A stretch of 8,550 nucleotides of DNA, from the NCBI GenBank assembly GCA_937871155.1, contig CALMXV010000516.1:1-8550 (forward strand). Direction: 5' to 3'. Within the stretch, counting starts at the first letter, position 1, and the number at the start of each line of letters is the position of its first letter. This DNA is from an uncultured Taibaiella sp. (GTDB lineage Bacteria; Bacteroidota; Bacteroidia; Chitinophagales; Chitinophagaceae). A program made the position numbers and the translations under genes. The notes below the pieces were generated by a model, which saw only the letters and a program-made list of their open reading frames with translations, did no database searches and was not told the DNA's origin. Shown here piece by piece: positions 1-7,315 of this stretch.

Positions 1-1
1 A

Positions 2-661
2 ACAGCTCAAGTTGGTTATACAGGTATGAGAATCCGTACACGTGGTACTGGTAACCAGAATGGCGCCGGAGATGCTTGTCTGAATATGGGTTCAGGTGAA
101 ACAGAAGACTATCTAGTGCAAATTGGTTATCCTCTTGCTATCAAATTGAAAGACATCAGTGCTATCAACCAAGGTTCTAAAAACCGTGTAGATTGGAGTA
201 CTGAAGCGGAATTGAAAAGCGATGTATTCGAATTGGAAAGAAGCATGGATGGCGTAAACTATGAAACCATCTATGTTACTGCTGCAAAAGGTGCTGCATC
301 CCGTTATAGCTATACAGATAACAGTCCGTATGCGGGTGTGAATTACTACCGTTTGAAATTGAAACAAACTGATGGTACACAAGCCTACTCAAAAGTAGTA
401 ACAGCTACAGTTAGCGGTTCTGTATTTGCAGTTCAAGCCTTCCCAAATCCGGTAGCGAATGAACTTACCGTAAAAGTAAAAGGTATGATGGCAGCCGATG
501 CTACCGTACAATTAACTGACCTTACCGGTAAAGTAATTACTACAGTTCAACTTAGCGGTGCTACAACTACGATAGAAATGAAAGGATTAGCAAACGGTGT
601 TTATTTAGTTAAATACACAGATGCGAATCACACTCAAACTATCCGCGTGACGAAACAATAA
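2..661 (+). CDS. C-terminal part of a secreted T9SS cargo protein (GEVED domain, Fn3-like domain, sorting tail); 5' end outside window
   Basis: The frame is open from base 2 to the TAA at 659-661 (219 codons), so the protein begins left of the window and the ATG at 26 is only an internal methionine. The first ~40 residues end in GSGETEDYLVQI, the usual ending of a GEVED domain found in Bacteroidota surface and secreted proteins. Residues ~45-130 (VDWSTEAEL, FELERSMDG, GVNYYRLKL, YSKVV) match the Fn3-like module that often precedes the sorting tail. Residues ~141-219 are a type A C-terminal sorting domain (FPNPVANELTVKV, LTDLTGKV, GVYLVKY), which directs export through the outer membrane by the type IX system, after which the tail is normally cleaved and the protein attached to the surface or released. 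The catalytic or binding part of the protein is not in view, so its function cannot be named. A strong terminator follows 29 bases after the stop. Confidence 0.9.
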   Translation, partial: TAQVGYTGMRIRTRGTGNQNGAGDACLNMGSGETEDYLVQIGYPLAIKLKDISAINQGSKNRVDWSTEAELKSDVFELERSMDGVNYETIYVTAAKGAASRYSYTDNSPYAGVNYYRLKLKQTDGTQAYSKVVTATVSGSVFAVQAFPNPVANELTVKVKGMMAADATVQLTDLTGKVITTVQLSGATTTIEMKGLANGVYLVKYTDANHTQTIRVTKQ

Positions 662-689
662 GATACTCACTGAGTATAAACATTAAACC

Positions 690-725
690 AAATGGCGCTC
701 TTTATAGGGCGCCATTTAGTTTTTA
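690..725 (+). terminator. Rho-independent terminator of the T9SS cargo gene
   Basis: AAATGGCGC at 690-698 pairs with GCGCCATTT at 709-717. A T-G wobble (699/708) and a C-G pair (700/707) extend the stem to 11 bp around a 6-base loop, and a T-run at 720-724 follows. The position just after the cargo gene stop fits termination on the + strand. On the - strand the flank is only weakly T-rich (TGGTTTAATG), so a role in ending the converging bshA transcript is possible but less certain. Confidence 0.88.
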
Positions 726-771
726 AGAATATAATTGAAACTAATTGATGAATGTAAAACTGTAAAAGCTT

Positions 772-1896
772 TTATTGTTGAGCCATTACTTTTTCATAAA
801 GCTGCTCATAAAGAGGAATAATATCTTTCTTTTCAAAACGGCGTGCTTGTTCTAACGCTGCGTTCTTATATTGATGAAGTGTGTTCTGGTCTTTAAGTAT
901 TTCCAAAGCATGATTTGCCATACGTTCTACATCACCCACAGGACTTAAAAATCCGGTAACTCCTTGAACATTTATCTCCGGTAGCCCACCGACATCTGTA
1001 GAAATCACAGGGACAGCACAAGCCATAGCTTCTAAAGCCGATAATCCAAAACTTTCATATTGAGAAGGTAATACAAACAAATCTGCAATGCTGAGTATTT
1101 CATCCATCTGTTCTTGCTTTCCTAAAAAACGAATATCGTTGCAAATACTAAGGTGTCTTGCAATCTCTTCTGCATTTTGCCGTTCCGGTCCATCGCCAAT
1201 CATCAATAGCTTTGAAGGGATTTGTTGACGTACTTTTTCAAAAACCTTTATGACATCTTCAACTCGCTTTACTTTACGGAAGTTAGAGACATGGGCTAAT
1301 ATTCGCTCCCCATTAGGTGCCAGCATTTTCTTAAAATGATCCTTGTCAGACTGCTGAAATCGTTGGGTATCTACAAAATTATGAATGACCTGAATCTCTT
1401 TTTCAATAGGGAAATTACGATAGGTTTCCTCTGCCAGATTTTGAGAAACAGCGGTAATAGCATCAGATTGATTGATAGAAAAGGCAACCACAGGCGCATA
1501 AGTCGGGTCTTTACCTACAAGTGTAATGTCAGTGCCGTGAAGCGTCGTAATAAAAGGAATATCCTTCCCTTTCTTTTTTAAAATTTCTCTGGCAAAATAA
1601 GCAGCAGATGCATGTGGTATTGCATAATGTACATGAAGCAGGTCTATATCGTTATTGTGAATAACATGTACTAAGGTACTGGTAAGCGCTGTTTCATAAG
1701 GAGGGAAATCAAACAACGGATAGTTTTGAACCATTACTTCATGATAATAAATATTAGGATGGAAGCTGAGCCTTACCGGTTGTTGATAGCTGATAAAATG
1801 TATCTCATGTCCTTTTTCTGAAAGCGCCATGCCTAATTCCGTAGCGAGCACACCACTTCCCCCAAAGGTGGGATAACATACAATTCCAATTTTCAA
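772..1896 (-). CDS. bshA: N-acetyl-alpha-D-glucosaminyl L-malate synthase (bacillithiol biosynthesis), TTG start
   Basis: A 374-residue GT-B fold glycosyltransferase of family GT4, about the length of known BshA proteins. In this family the enzyme joins GlcNAc from UDP-GlcNAc to L-malate, the first step to the cytoplasmic thiol bacillithiol. The N-terminus MKIGIVCYPTFGGSGVLATE (1-20) is the BshA hallmark. Further support comes from HGTDITLVG (120-128), SNFRKVKR (204-211), GDGPE (234-238) and the retaining-transferase E-x7-E pair E281/E289 within YESFGLSALEA, followed by VGGLPE (302-307). The start is TTG at 1894-1896: an in-frame TAA lies at 1918-1920 with no ATG between, and later methionines would remove the GGSG loop. 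It is the last gene of the E1 - cytochrome - bshA unit, 84 bp after the cytochrome. The genes for the later steps, bshB and bshC, are not in the window. Confidence 0.93.
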   Translation of the reverse strand: MKIGIVCYPTFGGSGVLATELGMALSEKGHEIHFISYQQPVRLSFHPNIYYHEVMVQNYPLFDFPPYETALTSTLVHVIHNNDIDLLHVHYAIPHASAAYFAREILKKKGKDIPFITTLHGTDITLVGKDPTYAPVVAFSINQSDAITAVSQNLAEETYRNFPIEKEIQVIHNFVDTQRFQQSDKDHFKKMLAPNGERILAHVSNFRKVKRVEDVIKVFEKVRQQIPSKLLMIGDGPERQNAEEIARHLSICNDIRFLGKQEQMDEILSIADLFVLPSQYESFGLSALEAMACAVPVISTDVGGLPEINVQGVTGFLSPVGDVERMANHALEILKDQNTLHQYKNAALEQARRFEKKDIIPLYEQLYEKVMAQQ

Positions 1897-1980
1897 TGTT
1901 GAAAAATTTTTTGCAAGTTATCAAATTGCGACCAAGCCAGCTTCCATAAATTGAAATAATTCAATAGCAGAAACCAATAC

Positions 1981-2292
1981 TTATTTCTTGGCTAAAGACA
2001 AAATATAGCCTCTCACTTTAGCAGCATGGTTAGGAGTCAACTTCGCACGTTTGTTCATACGCGGCAAAATTTTATCCCATTGTTTAGGCGTGTGGCTTCC
2101 CGGTTCATATAGCTTATGACAACGCTTACAACTACTTTCCATTATTAGTTTACCTTCTTCTAAATCCGCAGCAGTAAAATGAACTTCAGTAACAGGTGCA
2201 TTACTGGCTGTTTTTTTGGTTGATGAACAAGCAGCTAAAAAAAGAATGCTTGCAGTAGCAAGGGTGCTTAATACGATTTTGTTTGTCTTCAT
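1981..2292 (-). CDS. Small monohaem c-type cytochrome lipoprotein
   Basis: This 103-residue protein begins with a short basic N-region, a hydrophobic segment (~6-20) and a lipobox LAAC with the lipidated cysteine at C22, so it should be exported and acylated. No acidic residues follow the cysteine (CSSTKKT), so the Bacteroidota surface-export signal is absent and a periplasm-facing anchor is likelier (inference). A single CxxCH haem-attachment motif, CKRCH, lies at 55-59; M79 in ILPRMNKR is the best candidate for the distal iron ligand. The spacing WDKILPRM followed by a C-terminal helix (NHAAKVRGYILSLAK) resembles small class I cytochrome domains. It starts 19 bp after the E1 stop, suggesting co-transcription. 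The redox partner is unknown; neither neighbour is a known cytochrome-dependent enzyme. Confidence 0.85.
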   Translation of the reverse strand: MKTNKIVLSTLATASILFLAACSSTKKTASNAPVTEVHFTAADLEEGKLIMESSCKRCHKLYEPGSHTPKQWDKILPRMNKRAKLTPNHAAKVRGYILSLAKK

Positions 2293-2311
2293 TTGTCAAA
2301 GATGTGTAAAA

Positions 2312-4429
2312 TTAATAAGAAAATAAAGCGGACATTTTCTCTGCTACTTTCTCTGCATTGGGCAACATCGCTTGTTCCAAAATCATATTCATTGGAACAG
2401 CAGGCAAATTAAGTGCACCCATGGTTTGTACCGGTGCATCCAAATAACTAAAGCAGTGTTGAGCGATTCTACCTGCTAAGGCTTCGCAAAAAGAATTGTG
2501 TAGTTGTTCTTCCGTTAACACTAAACATTTCCCGTGGCGTTGTACCGTTTCATAAATCAACTCTTCATCCAATGGATAAATCGTTCTTAAATCAATAATC
2601 TCTACGCGTCCTTCAAACTGTTTGGCAGCAGCTTTTGCCCAATGAACTCCCATACCATAGGTGATGATACATATTGAATCTCCGGAATCAATAGCATCTT
2701 GGTTGGCTTGAATCACTGAAATACCTTTGCCAAAAGGTAGAATATAGTCTTTATCCGGTTCTATAGTTTTGGCATCATCAGTACCGGGTACTTTACTCCA
2801 GTAAAGCCCTTTATGTTCCAACATGATTACTGGATTCGGGTCGTAATAGGCTGCCTTCATTAAGCCTTTCATATCTGCAGCATTACTAGGGTAGGCAATT
2901 TTAATTCCTTTAATAGTCGCTAAGGTACTTTCTACACTACCGCTATGATAAGGACCTCCACCTCCGTATGCCCCTATCGGTACTCGTATTATACAAGAAA
3001 CAGGAAACTTACCACAAGAAAGATAACAAGACTTACTTATCTCTGTTACCAATTGATTGATGCCTGGATAGATATAGTCAGCAAATTGAACCTCTACAAT
3101 GGGCTTTAGACCTACGGCACTCATACCTACAGTAGATCCGATGATATAGGCTTCTTGAATGGCGGTGTTGAATACTCTATTATCACCAAACTTATCCGCC
3201 AATGTTGCAGCTTCTCTGAATACGCCTCCTAGTCTTTTCCCTACATCCTGTCCATAAAACAAAGCTTCAGGATGTGCTTGTAAGATTTCTTCAACGGCAT
3301 GGAGCGCCGCATCTACCATTACTACTTTTTCTCTACCCTCAGGGCTGCGATTGCCTTTTTCTTCCGTTACCGGATTGGGTGCAAACACATGGTCTGAAAC
3401 AGTTGATGGGTCAGGTTCCGGCGCATTTACTGCATTCTCAAACTCACGAAGGATAAACTGATTTTCTTCTTCTTCTATTTTATTGAGTTGTTCTTCACTA
3501 ACACCACTTTCAAGCAATATCTTTTTAAGCTTTGGACCTGGGTCATCTTTAACATGCTTTTCTAAATCTTCTGGAGTGCGATACCATTCTTTACGTACTC
3601 CGGATGTATGGTGTCCTAATAATGGCACTTTCGCATGAACCAATACCGGTTTTCGTTCTTTCCTTACCCAATCAATCGTATAAGACATGGTTTTGTAGCT
3701 ATCTTTAAAATCACTACCATTTACTCGTACTCGCTCCATACCTTTAAATCCGGCGGCATATTCATAAGCATCCATCACACGAGCTTCATCACTACTTACC
3801 GAGATACCCCAGTCATTGTCTTGTACTAAATAAATGATGGGTAGCTGATGCAATACTGCAAATTGAAACGCCTCGCTTACTTCACCTTCCGTAACACTTC
3901 CATCTCCTAAGGAGCAAATAACTACTGGAGGAATATCATAATGTCCCAATTGTTGTTGCTCTCTATAATGTATGCCTTGCGCAACACCCGTCGTTGGTAT
4001 CACTTGCATGCCGGTAGCACTACTTTGGTGGATGATGGTTGGGAAATTTTCTCTACGTATGTTGGGATGATTGTAATATTCTCTTCCACCTGTAAACGGG
4101 TCATCGGCTTTGGCAAGTAATTGCAACATCAACTCATAAGGACGATACCCCATTCCCAACATAAGGCTTTCGTCTCTATAATATGGGCTTACAAAATCGC
4201 AAGGCTTTAAAAGCATGCCTGTAGCCAATTGTATAGCCTCGTGCCCTCTGGAGGTGCTATGTACATATTTACATATTGGTCTGTTAGCTTCATATATAGC
4301 TGCCATGGCTTTGGCAGTCATCATTAGTCGATACGCTTTTAGTAATAACTCTTTTGAAACCATATCCGAAGTATTATTTTTAGAGGTGATGCCGGCTAAT
4401 CGTTGTATTTGAGTGAAAATATTTTCCAT
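2312..4429 (-). CDS. 2-oxoacid dehydrogenase E1, alpha and beta subunits fused (branched-chain type likely)
   Basis: One 705-residue chain carries both halves of a thiamine-diphosphate E1. Residues ~25-330 are the alpha part, with the TPP/Mg motif GDG at 175-177 and N205 (GDG-x27-N), and HHTS at 273-276 in the active-site loop. A charged linker (~330-365) leads to the beta part. This has a pyrimidine-binding domain (~368-545) with E426 in NTAIQEAY at the position of the cofactor-activating glutamate and H495 in GPYHSGS as the likely catalytic histidine, then a transketolase C-terminal domain (~560-690). The enzyme decarboxylates a 2-oxoacid and passes the acyl group to a lipoylated E2 in the cytoplasm. 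HHTS is closer to branched-chain E1 alpha (HHST) than to pyruvate E1 (HGHS), so 2-oxoisovalerate and related acids are the likelier substrates, though this is inference. No E2 or E3 gene lies nearby. The ATG at 4429 has no Shine-Dalgarno sequence. Confidence 0.9.
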   Translation of the reverse strand: MENIFTQIQRLAGITSKNNTSDMVSKELLLKAYRLMMTAKAMAAIYEANRPICKYVHSTSRGHEAIQLATGMLLKPCDFVSPYYRDESLMLGMGYRPYELMLQLLAKADDPFTGGREYYNHPNIRRENFPTIIHQSSATGMQVIPTTGVAQGIHYREQQQLGHYDIPPVVICSLGDGSVTEGEVSEAFQFAVLHQLPIIYLVQDNDWGISVSSDEARVMDAYEYAAGFKGMERVRVNGSDFKDSYKTMSYTIDWVRKERKPVLVHAKVPLLGHHTSGVRKEWYRTPEDLEKHVKDDPGPKLKKILLESGVSEEQLNKIEEEENQFILREFENAVNAPEPDPSTVSDHVFAPNPVTEEKGNRSPEGREKVVMVDAALHAVEEILQAHPEALFYGQDVGKRLGGVFREAATLADKFGDNRVFNTAIQEAYIIGSTVGMSAVGLKPIVEVQFADYIYPGINQLVTEISKSCYLSCGKFPVSCIIRVPIGAYGGGGPYHSGSVESTLATIKGIKIAYPSNAADMKGLMKAAYYDPNPVIMLEHKGLYWSKVPGTDDAKTIEPDKDYILPFGKGISVIQANQDAIDSGDSICIITYGMGVHWAKAAAKQFEGRVEIIDLRTIYPLDEELIYETVQRHGKCLVLTEEQLHNSFCEALAGRIAQHCFSYLDAPVQTMGALNLPAVPMNMILEQAMLPNAEKVAEKMSALFSY

Positions 4430-4451
4430 TGATTGTCGTTGATACGAGCTA

Positions 4452-4459
4452 CAAATATC
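4452..4459 (-). promoter_or_regulatory. Candidate -7 box for the E1 gene
   Basis: Read on the - strand this is GATATTTG, five of six fixed positions of the Bacteroidota TAnnTTTG box. It sits 22 bases upstream of the E1 start codon, which would give a leader of under 20 bases. No clear -33 TTG element is seen at the expected distance, so this is a weak call. Confidence 0.3.
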
Positions 4460-4648
4460 TAAACATAATCCTAAAAACAGGAAATGAATAACTATTTATC
4501 GTTTTTTTAGTGGTAATAAGTTATTGTTTAATCCCAATATCATTGCTGTTTACATGTTGTCTTTGCATTTATTTAAAGTTTCTTCTACTCAAAATTTAGG
4601 AGTTGGAATATTCTCTTGAAGGAATAAATCAATAGCCATAATGCTGAT

Positions 4649-4688
4649 GTTACTAAAAGAGGCTATATCGAAATTATGATATAGCCTC
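4649..4688 (-). terminator. Rho-independent terminator of the efp-accB-accC unit
   Basis: GAGGCTATATC at 4659-4669 pairs perfectly with GATATAGCCTC at 4678-4688 (11 bp, 8-base loop). On the - strand the stem is followed by TTTTAGTAACA, a short U-run in the transcript. It lies 27 bases past the accC stop and before the E1 promoter region, so it separates the two - strand units. Confidence 0.85.
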
Positions 4689-4715
4689 ACTATTAAACTG
4701 TTTAAATATTCACCT

Positions 4716-6053
4716 TTACTTCATCTCAAACGACTCAATAAATTTAGTAGTAAAATTCCCTTCTCTAAAGTCTTTGTTTTTCATCAACTGTTGATGGAAA
4801 GGAATGGTAGTTTTTACTCCTTCAATTACATATTCGCTAAGCGCGCGTTCCATTGTATTGATCGCTTCTTCTCTTGTTTGTGCTATCGCAATAATCTTAC
4901 TTACCATACTATCATAATACGGAGGAATCGTGTAGCCCGCATAGATATGGCTATCAACTCGTACTCCGTGCCCACCCGGTGTATGCAATACAGTAATGGT
5001 TCCCGGACTAGGGCGGAAGTCGTTGTAAGGGTCTTCAGCGTTAATTCTACACTCGATAGCGTGCATTTCCGGCTCATAGTTTTTACCACTTATCGGTATG
5101 CCGGCTGCTATCTTGATTTGCTCTTTTATTAAATCGAAGTTGATGACTTCTTCTGTTACACAATGTTCTACTTGGATACGTGTATTCATTTCCATAAAAT
5201 AGAAATTACGATGCTTGTCCACTAAAAACTCAATAGTACCCACACTCTCATAATTGATGGCAGAAGCAGCTTTAATAGCTGCCTCACCCATTTTTTGGCG
5301 AAGCTCCGGAGTCATAAATGGAGAAGGGCTTTCTTCCAATAGTTTTTGATGGCGACGTTGAATGGAACAGTCTCTTTCGCTCAGGTGGCAAACGGTTCCA
5401 AATTGATCTCCGGCAATTTGTATTTCTATATGTCGAGGTTCTTCAACAAATTTCTCCATATAGATCCCATCATTCTTAAACGAAGCACCTGCTTCAGCTT
5501 TAGCGGTATCATAAGCGCGTTCCAATTCATCTTCAGCCCAAACCACACGCATACCTTTACCTCCACCTCCTGCTGTTGCTTTTAAGATAACCGGGAATCC
5601 CATTTCTAAAGCTAATTTTCTGGCTTGGTCTAAGCTTTCCAATAGTCCATCAGAGCCAGGGATACAAGGAACTCCGGCCTTTATCATCGTTTCTTTGGCG
5701 GTAATTTTATCACCCATCGAACGAATCATTTCAGGAGTAGGACCGATGAATTTGATATTGTACTTAGCACATATCTCAGCAAAATTGGCATTCTCAGCCA
5801 AGAATCCATAGCCTGGATGGATAGCATCTGCATTAGTTATCTCTGCAGCAGCCATGATGTGTGGAATGTTTAGATAAGAATCTGCACCGGCAGCTTTACC
5901 CACACATACTGCTTCATCTGCAAACTTTACGTGCAGGCTGTCTTTATCAGCAGTAGAGTAGATAGCTACAGTTTTGATGCCCATTTCACGGCAAGTACGT
6001 ATCACACGAAGGGCAATTTCCCCACGATTGGCAATCAGTATTTTTTTAAACAT
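4716..6053 (-). CDS. accC: Acetyl-CoA carboxylase, biotin carboxylase subunit
   Basis: A 445-residue ATP-grasp enzyme that carboxylates the biotin on AccB using ATP and bicarbonate, the first half-reaction of acetyl-CoA carboxylase. The N-terminal biotin carboxylase domain opens with [16 protein letters not shown] (2-17). In the ATP-grasp part K116 and K158 match the known ATP-binding lysines, followed by the glycine-rich loop GGGGKGMR (162-169), and E275 and E288 are the metal ligands. [10 protein letters not shown] (288-297) carries N290, R292, Q294 and E296, and R336 in ECRINAED is the conserved C-terminal-domain arginine. C298 replaces the proline usual in EHPVTE, a tolerated variant. The frame stays open to an ATG at 6116, but the 21 extra residues have no family match, so I start at 6053, where the protein aligns with E. 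coli AccC (449 residues). It lies 129 bp after accB, with a hairpin between them. Confidence 0.95.
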   Translation of the reverse strand: MFKKILIANRGEIALRVIRTCREMGIKTVAIYSTADKDSLHVKFADEAVCVGKAAGADSYLNIPHIMAAAEITNADAIHPGYGFLAENANFAEICAKYNIKFIGPTPEMIRSMGDKITAKETMIKAGVPCIPGSDGLLESLDQARKLALEMGFPVILKATAGGGGKGMRVVWAEDELERAYDTAKAEAGASFKNDGIYMEKFVEEPRHIEIQIAGDQFGTVCHLSERDCSIQRRHQKLLEESPSPFMTPELRQKMGEAAIKAASAINYESVGTIEFLVDKHRNFYFMEMNTRIQVEHCVTEEVINFDLIKEQIKIAAGIPISGKNYEPEMHAIECRINAEDPYNDFRPSPGTITVLHTPGGHGVRVDSHIYAGYTIPPYYDSMVSKIIAIAQTREEAINTMERALSEYVIEGVKTTIPFHQQLMKNKDFREGNFTTKFIESFEMK

Positions 6054-6143
6054 ACGATGATTATTAGCTATAAAGTAGGTGTAGAGTTGCAACTTAATCA
6101 AGCTTCTTACCCACATAATATTGTTAGAATCTAGGGTAAAGTA

Positions 6144-6180
6144 AATTGGGCTATTCTATGTTGATAGCAATAGCCCAGTT
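6144..6180 (-). promoter_or_regulatory. Intercistronic hairpin between accB and accC
   Basis: The left arm 6144-6159 and right arm 6164-6180 pair almost completely. Bases 6144-6155 pair with 6169-6180 (one T-G wobble), then 6156-6159 (CTAT) with 6164-6167 (ATAG), with only C6168 bulged and a 4-base loop. In the transcript it begins two bases after the accB stop. The sequence beyond it (ACTTTACCC) has no good U-run, so full termination is doubtful; partial termination, 3'-end protection or RNA processing between accB and accC are alternatives. Confidence 0.65.
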
Positions 6181-6182
6181 AC

Positions 6183-6677
6183 TTAATTTTTCTCTATTTC
6201 GAATAGTGGTTGGTCGTATTCTACTGGAGAAGCATCATCTGCTAATACTCTAACGATACGTCCTGAGAAGTCACTTTCAATTTCATTAAAGAGTTTCATT
6301 GCTTCAATAATACAAAGCACATCACCCGGTTTGATATCATCGCCAACGTTTACAAAAGAAGGCTTATCAGGTGATGGACTACGGTAAAACGTACCTATCA
6401 TCGGTGATTTAATAATAGTAGTATTGCCAGCAGCAGCAGGGGCTGGTGCTGTGGTAGGTGCACTAGGAACTGAAGCAACGGGGGCAGCAGCTTGTGGAGC
6501 AGCAGCTTGAAGTTGAGGAGCCGCAAACGCAGGTGACTGAACCGCTACATATTGTGGTTCGCTGTACGGTGCTTGTTGCTTAATGGTAATTTTAAATTCA
6601 CCTTCCTCAATCTTTAGCTCACTAATGTTTGATTTGTTGATAGCTTTTATCAACTCTTGTATTTGTTTGTATTCCAT
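6183..6677 (-). CDS. accB: Acetyl-CoA carboxylase, biotin carboxyl carrier protein
   Basis: A 164-residue carrier protein of acetyl-CoA carboxylase that shuttles the carboxyl group from AccC to the carboxyltransferase. The N-terminal segment (1-33) is the AccC-contacting helix and strand. Residues ~36-85 are a flexible Ala/Pro/Gln-rich linker (AAAPQAAAPVASVPSAP). The biotinyl domain (~88-163) has the thumb region SPMIGTFYRSPSP (91-103) and the biotinylation motif EAMK (125-128), so K128 is the biotin site. Its length is close to E. coli AccB (156). It starts 43 bp after efp and precedes accC, a typical order. The ATG is preceded by TTTCCTT and no Shine-Dalgarno sequence. The carboxyltransferase genes accA and accD are not in this window. 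Confidence 0.95.
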   Translation of the reverse strand: MEYKQIQELIKAINKSNISELKIEEGEFKITIKQQAPYSEPQYVAVQSPAFAAPQLQAAAPQAAAPVASVPSAPTTAPAPAAAGNTTIIKSPMIGTFYRSPSPDKPSFVNVGDDIKPGDVLCIIEAMKLFNEIESDFSGRIVRVLADDASPVEYDQPLFEIEKN

Positions 6678-6720
6678 AAGGAAATTATTTTATGGTTTTT
6701 AAGACATGAATGTAAGCAAA

Positions 6721-7284
6721 CTATTTTACACGTTCAACATAAGCACCAGTCTTCGTGTCAATTTTAATAGTTTCTCCGGTGTTTACAAATAATGGTACCA
6801 TCACAGTGGCTCCAGTTTCTACCGTTGCCGGCTTTAAGGTACGGGTAGCTGTATCGCCTTTTAAGCCCGGTTCCGAATAGGTAATTTCCAAGTTTACAGA
6901 AGGGGGTAATTCCACGCTCATAGCTAATTCAGTTTCCGTATTTACAAGGATAAAGCAGTCTTGACCGTCTTTATATAATTCGGGGCGGTCAATTTTGTTT
7001 TCATCCATAAAGATTTGTTCAAAAGAAGTAGTATCCATAAAGTTATAGCCACTATCATCTTTGTACAAAAATTGATAAGGGCGGCGCTCAACACGTACCG
7101 GATATATGGTATCTCCGGAGTTCCAAGTTTTTTCTATGGAACGATTATTATCTACACCTTTTAATTTAGCCCATACTTTTGCGGCAGCTCTTGCCGTTTT
7201 ATTTTGTCCAAATTCTATAACGGAATATAACCCTTCATCTAATTTGATGATTAGGCCATTTCTCATGTCTGCAGTTGTTGCCAT
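6721..7284 (-). CDS. efp: Translation elongation factor P with atypical loop
   Basis: A 187-residue three-domain protein of normal EF-P length. EF-P binds between the ribosomal P and E sites and relieves stalling at polyproline stretches. Domain I (1-63) is KOW-like, domain II (~68-125) contains RRPYQFLYKDD, and domain III (~130-187) carries the EF-P signature, with DPGLKGDTA-like EPGLKGDTA (138-146), KPATVETGA (151-159), VPLFVNTGE (163-171) and YVERVK (182-187). The oddity is the domain I loop that reaches the tRNA acceptor end. The common PGKG with its modifiable lysine is replaced by GQNKTARAAA (26-35), with R32 or K29 as the possible tip residue. The remaining sequence leaves no doubt about the family. 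It is the first gene of the efp-accB-accC unit, uses a TAG stop, and has a well-matched promoter box just upstream. Confidence 0.94.
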   Translation of the reverse strand: MATTADMRNGLIIKLDEGLYSVIEFGQNKTARAAAKVWAKLKGVDNNRSIEKTWNSGDTIYPVRVERRPYQFLYKDDSGYNFMDTTSFEQIFMDENKIDRPELYKDGQDCFILVNTETELAMSVELPPSVNLEITYSEPGLKGDTATRTLKPATVETGATVMVPLFVNTGETIKIDTKTGAYVERVK

Positions 7285-7307
7285 TATATTAGATTTTAAT
7301 CAGTCTG

Positions 7308-7315
7308 CAAATGTA
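7308..7315 (-). promoter_or_regulatory. -7 promoter box of efp-accB-accC
   Basis: On the - strand this reads TACATTTG, a full match to the Bacteroidota TAnnTTTG box. It lies 23 bases upstream of the efp ATG, giving a short leader of roughly 15-20 bases. A -33 element is not clear at the expected spacing, so the call rests on the -7 box and its position. Confidence 0.55.

Larger units (their letters stand above)
4430..4715. other. Intergenic region between E1 and accC
   Basis: A 286-bp AT-rich spacer without a convincing reading frame. It holds the accC terminator (4649-4688), a candidate E1 promoter box (4452-4459), and a small palindrome TTAAAC-T-GTTTAA at 4693-4705 just downstream of the accC stop. 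A loose 7-bp inverted repeat (4487-4493 with 4519-4525) lies upstream of E1; nothing else stands out. Confidence 0.6.

Noticed and set aside
664..676. TACTCA-c-TGAGTA inverted repeat after the cargo gene stop
   Set aside because: The stem is only 5-6 bp with almost no loop and no T-run; the real terminator is the hairpin at 690-717.
1950..1965. ATTGAA-ataa-TTCAAT hairpin between the cytochrome gene and bshA
   Set aside because: A 6-bp AT-rich stem without a U-run is too weak to call a terminator or regulatory site.
4791..5132. 113-codon open frame on the + strand inside accC, and similar + strand frames inside E1, bshA and efp
   Set aside because: All are shadows of well-conserved genes on the opposite strand, with no family resemblance or start signals.
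5160..5164. AccC EHCVTE in place of EHPVTE as a possible active-site defect
   Set aside because: The catalytic and nucleotide-binding residues around it are intact, and position 298 is not catalytic.
6054..6116. In-frame 21-residue N-terminal extension of AccC from an ATG at 6116
   Set aside because: The extra residues do not resemble the family, and the ATG at 6053 matches the conserved AccC N-terminus [11 protein letters not shown].
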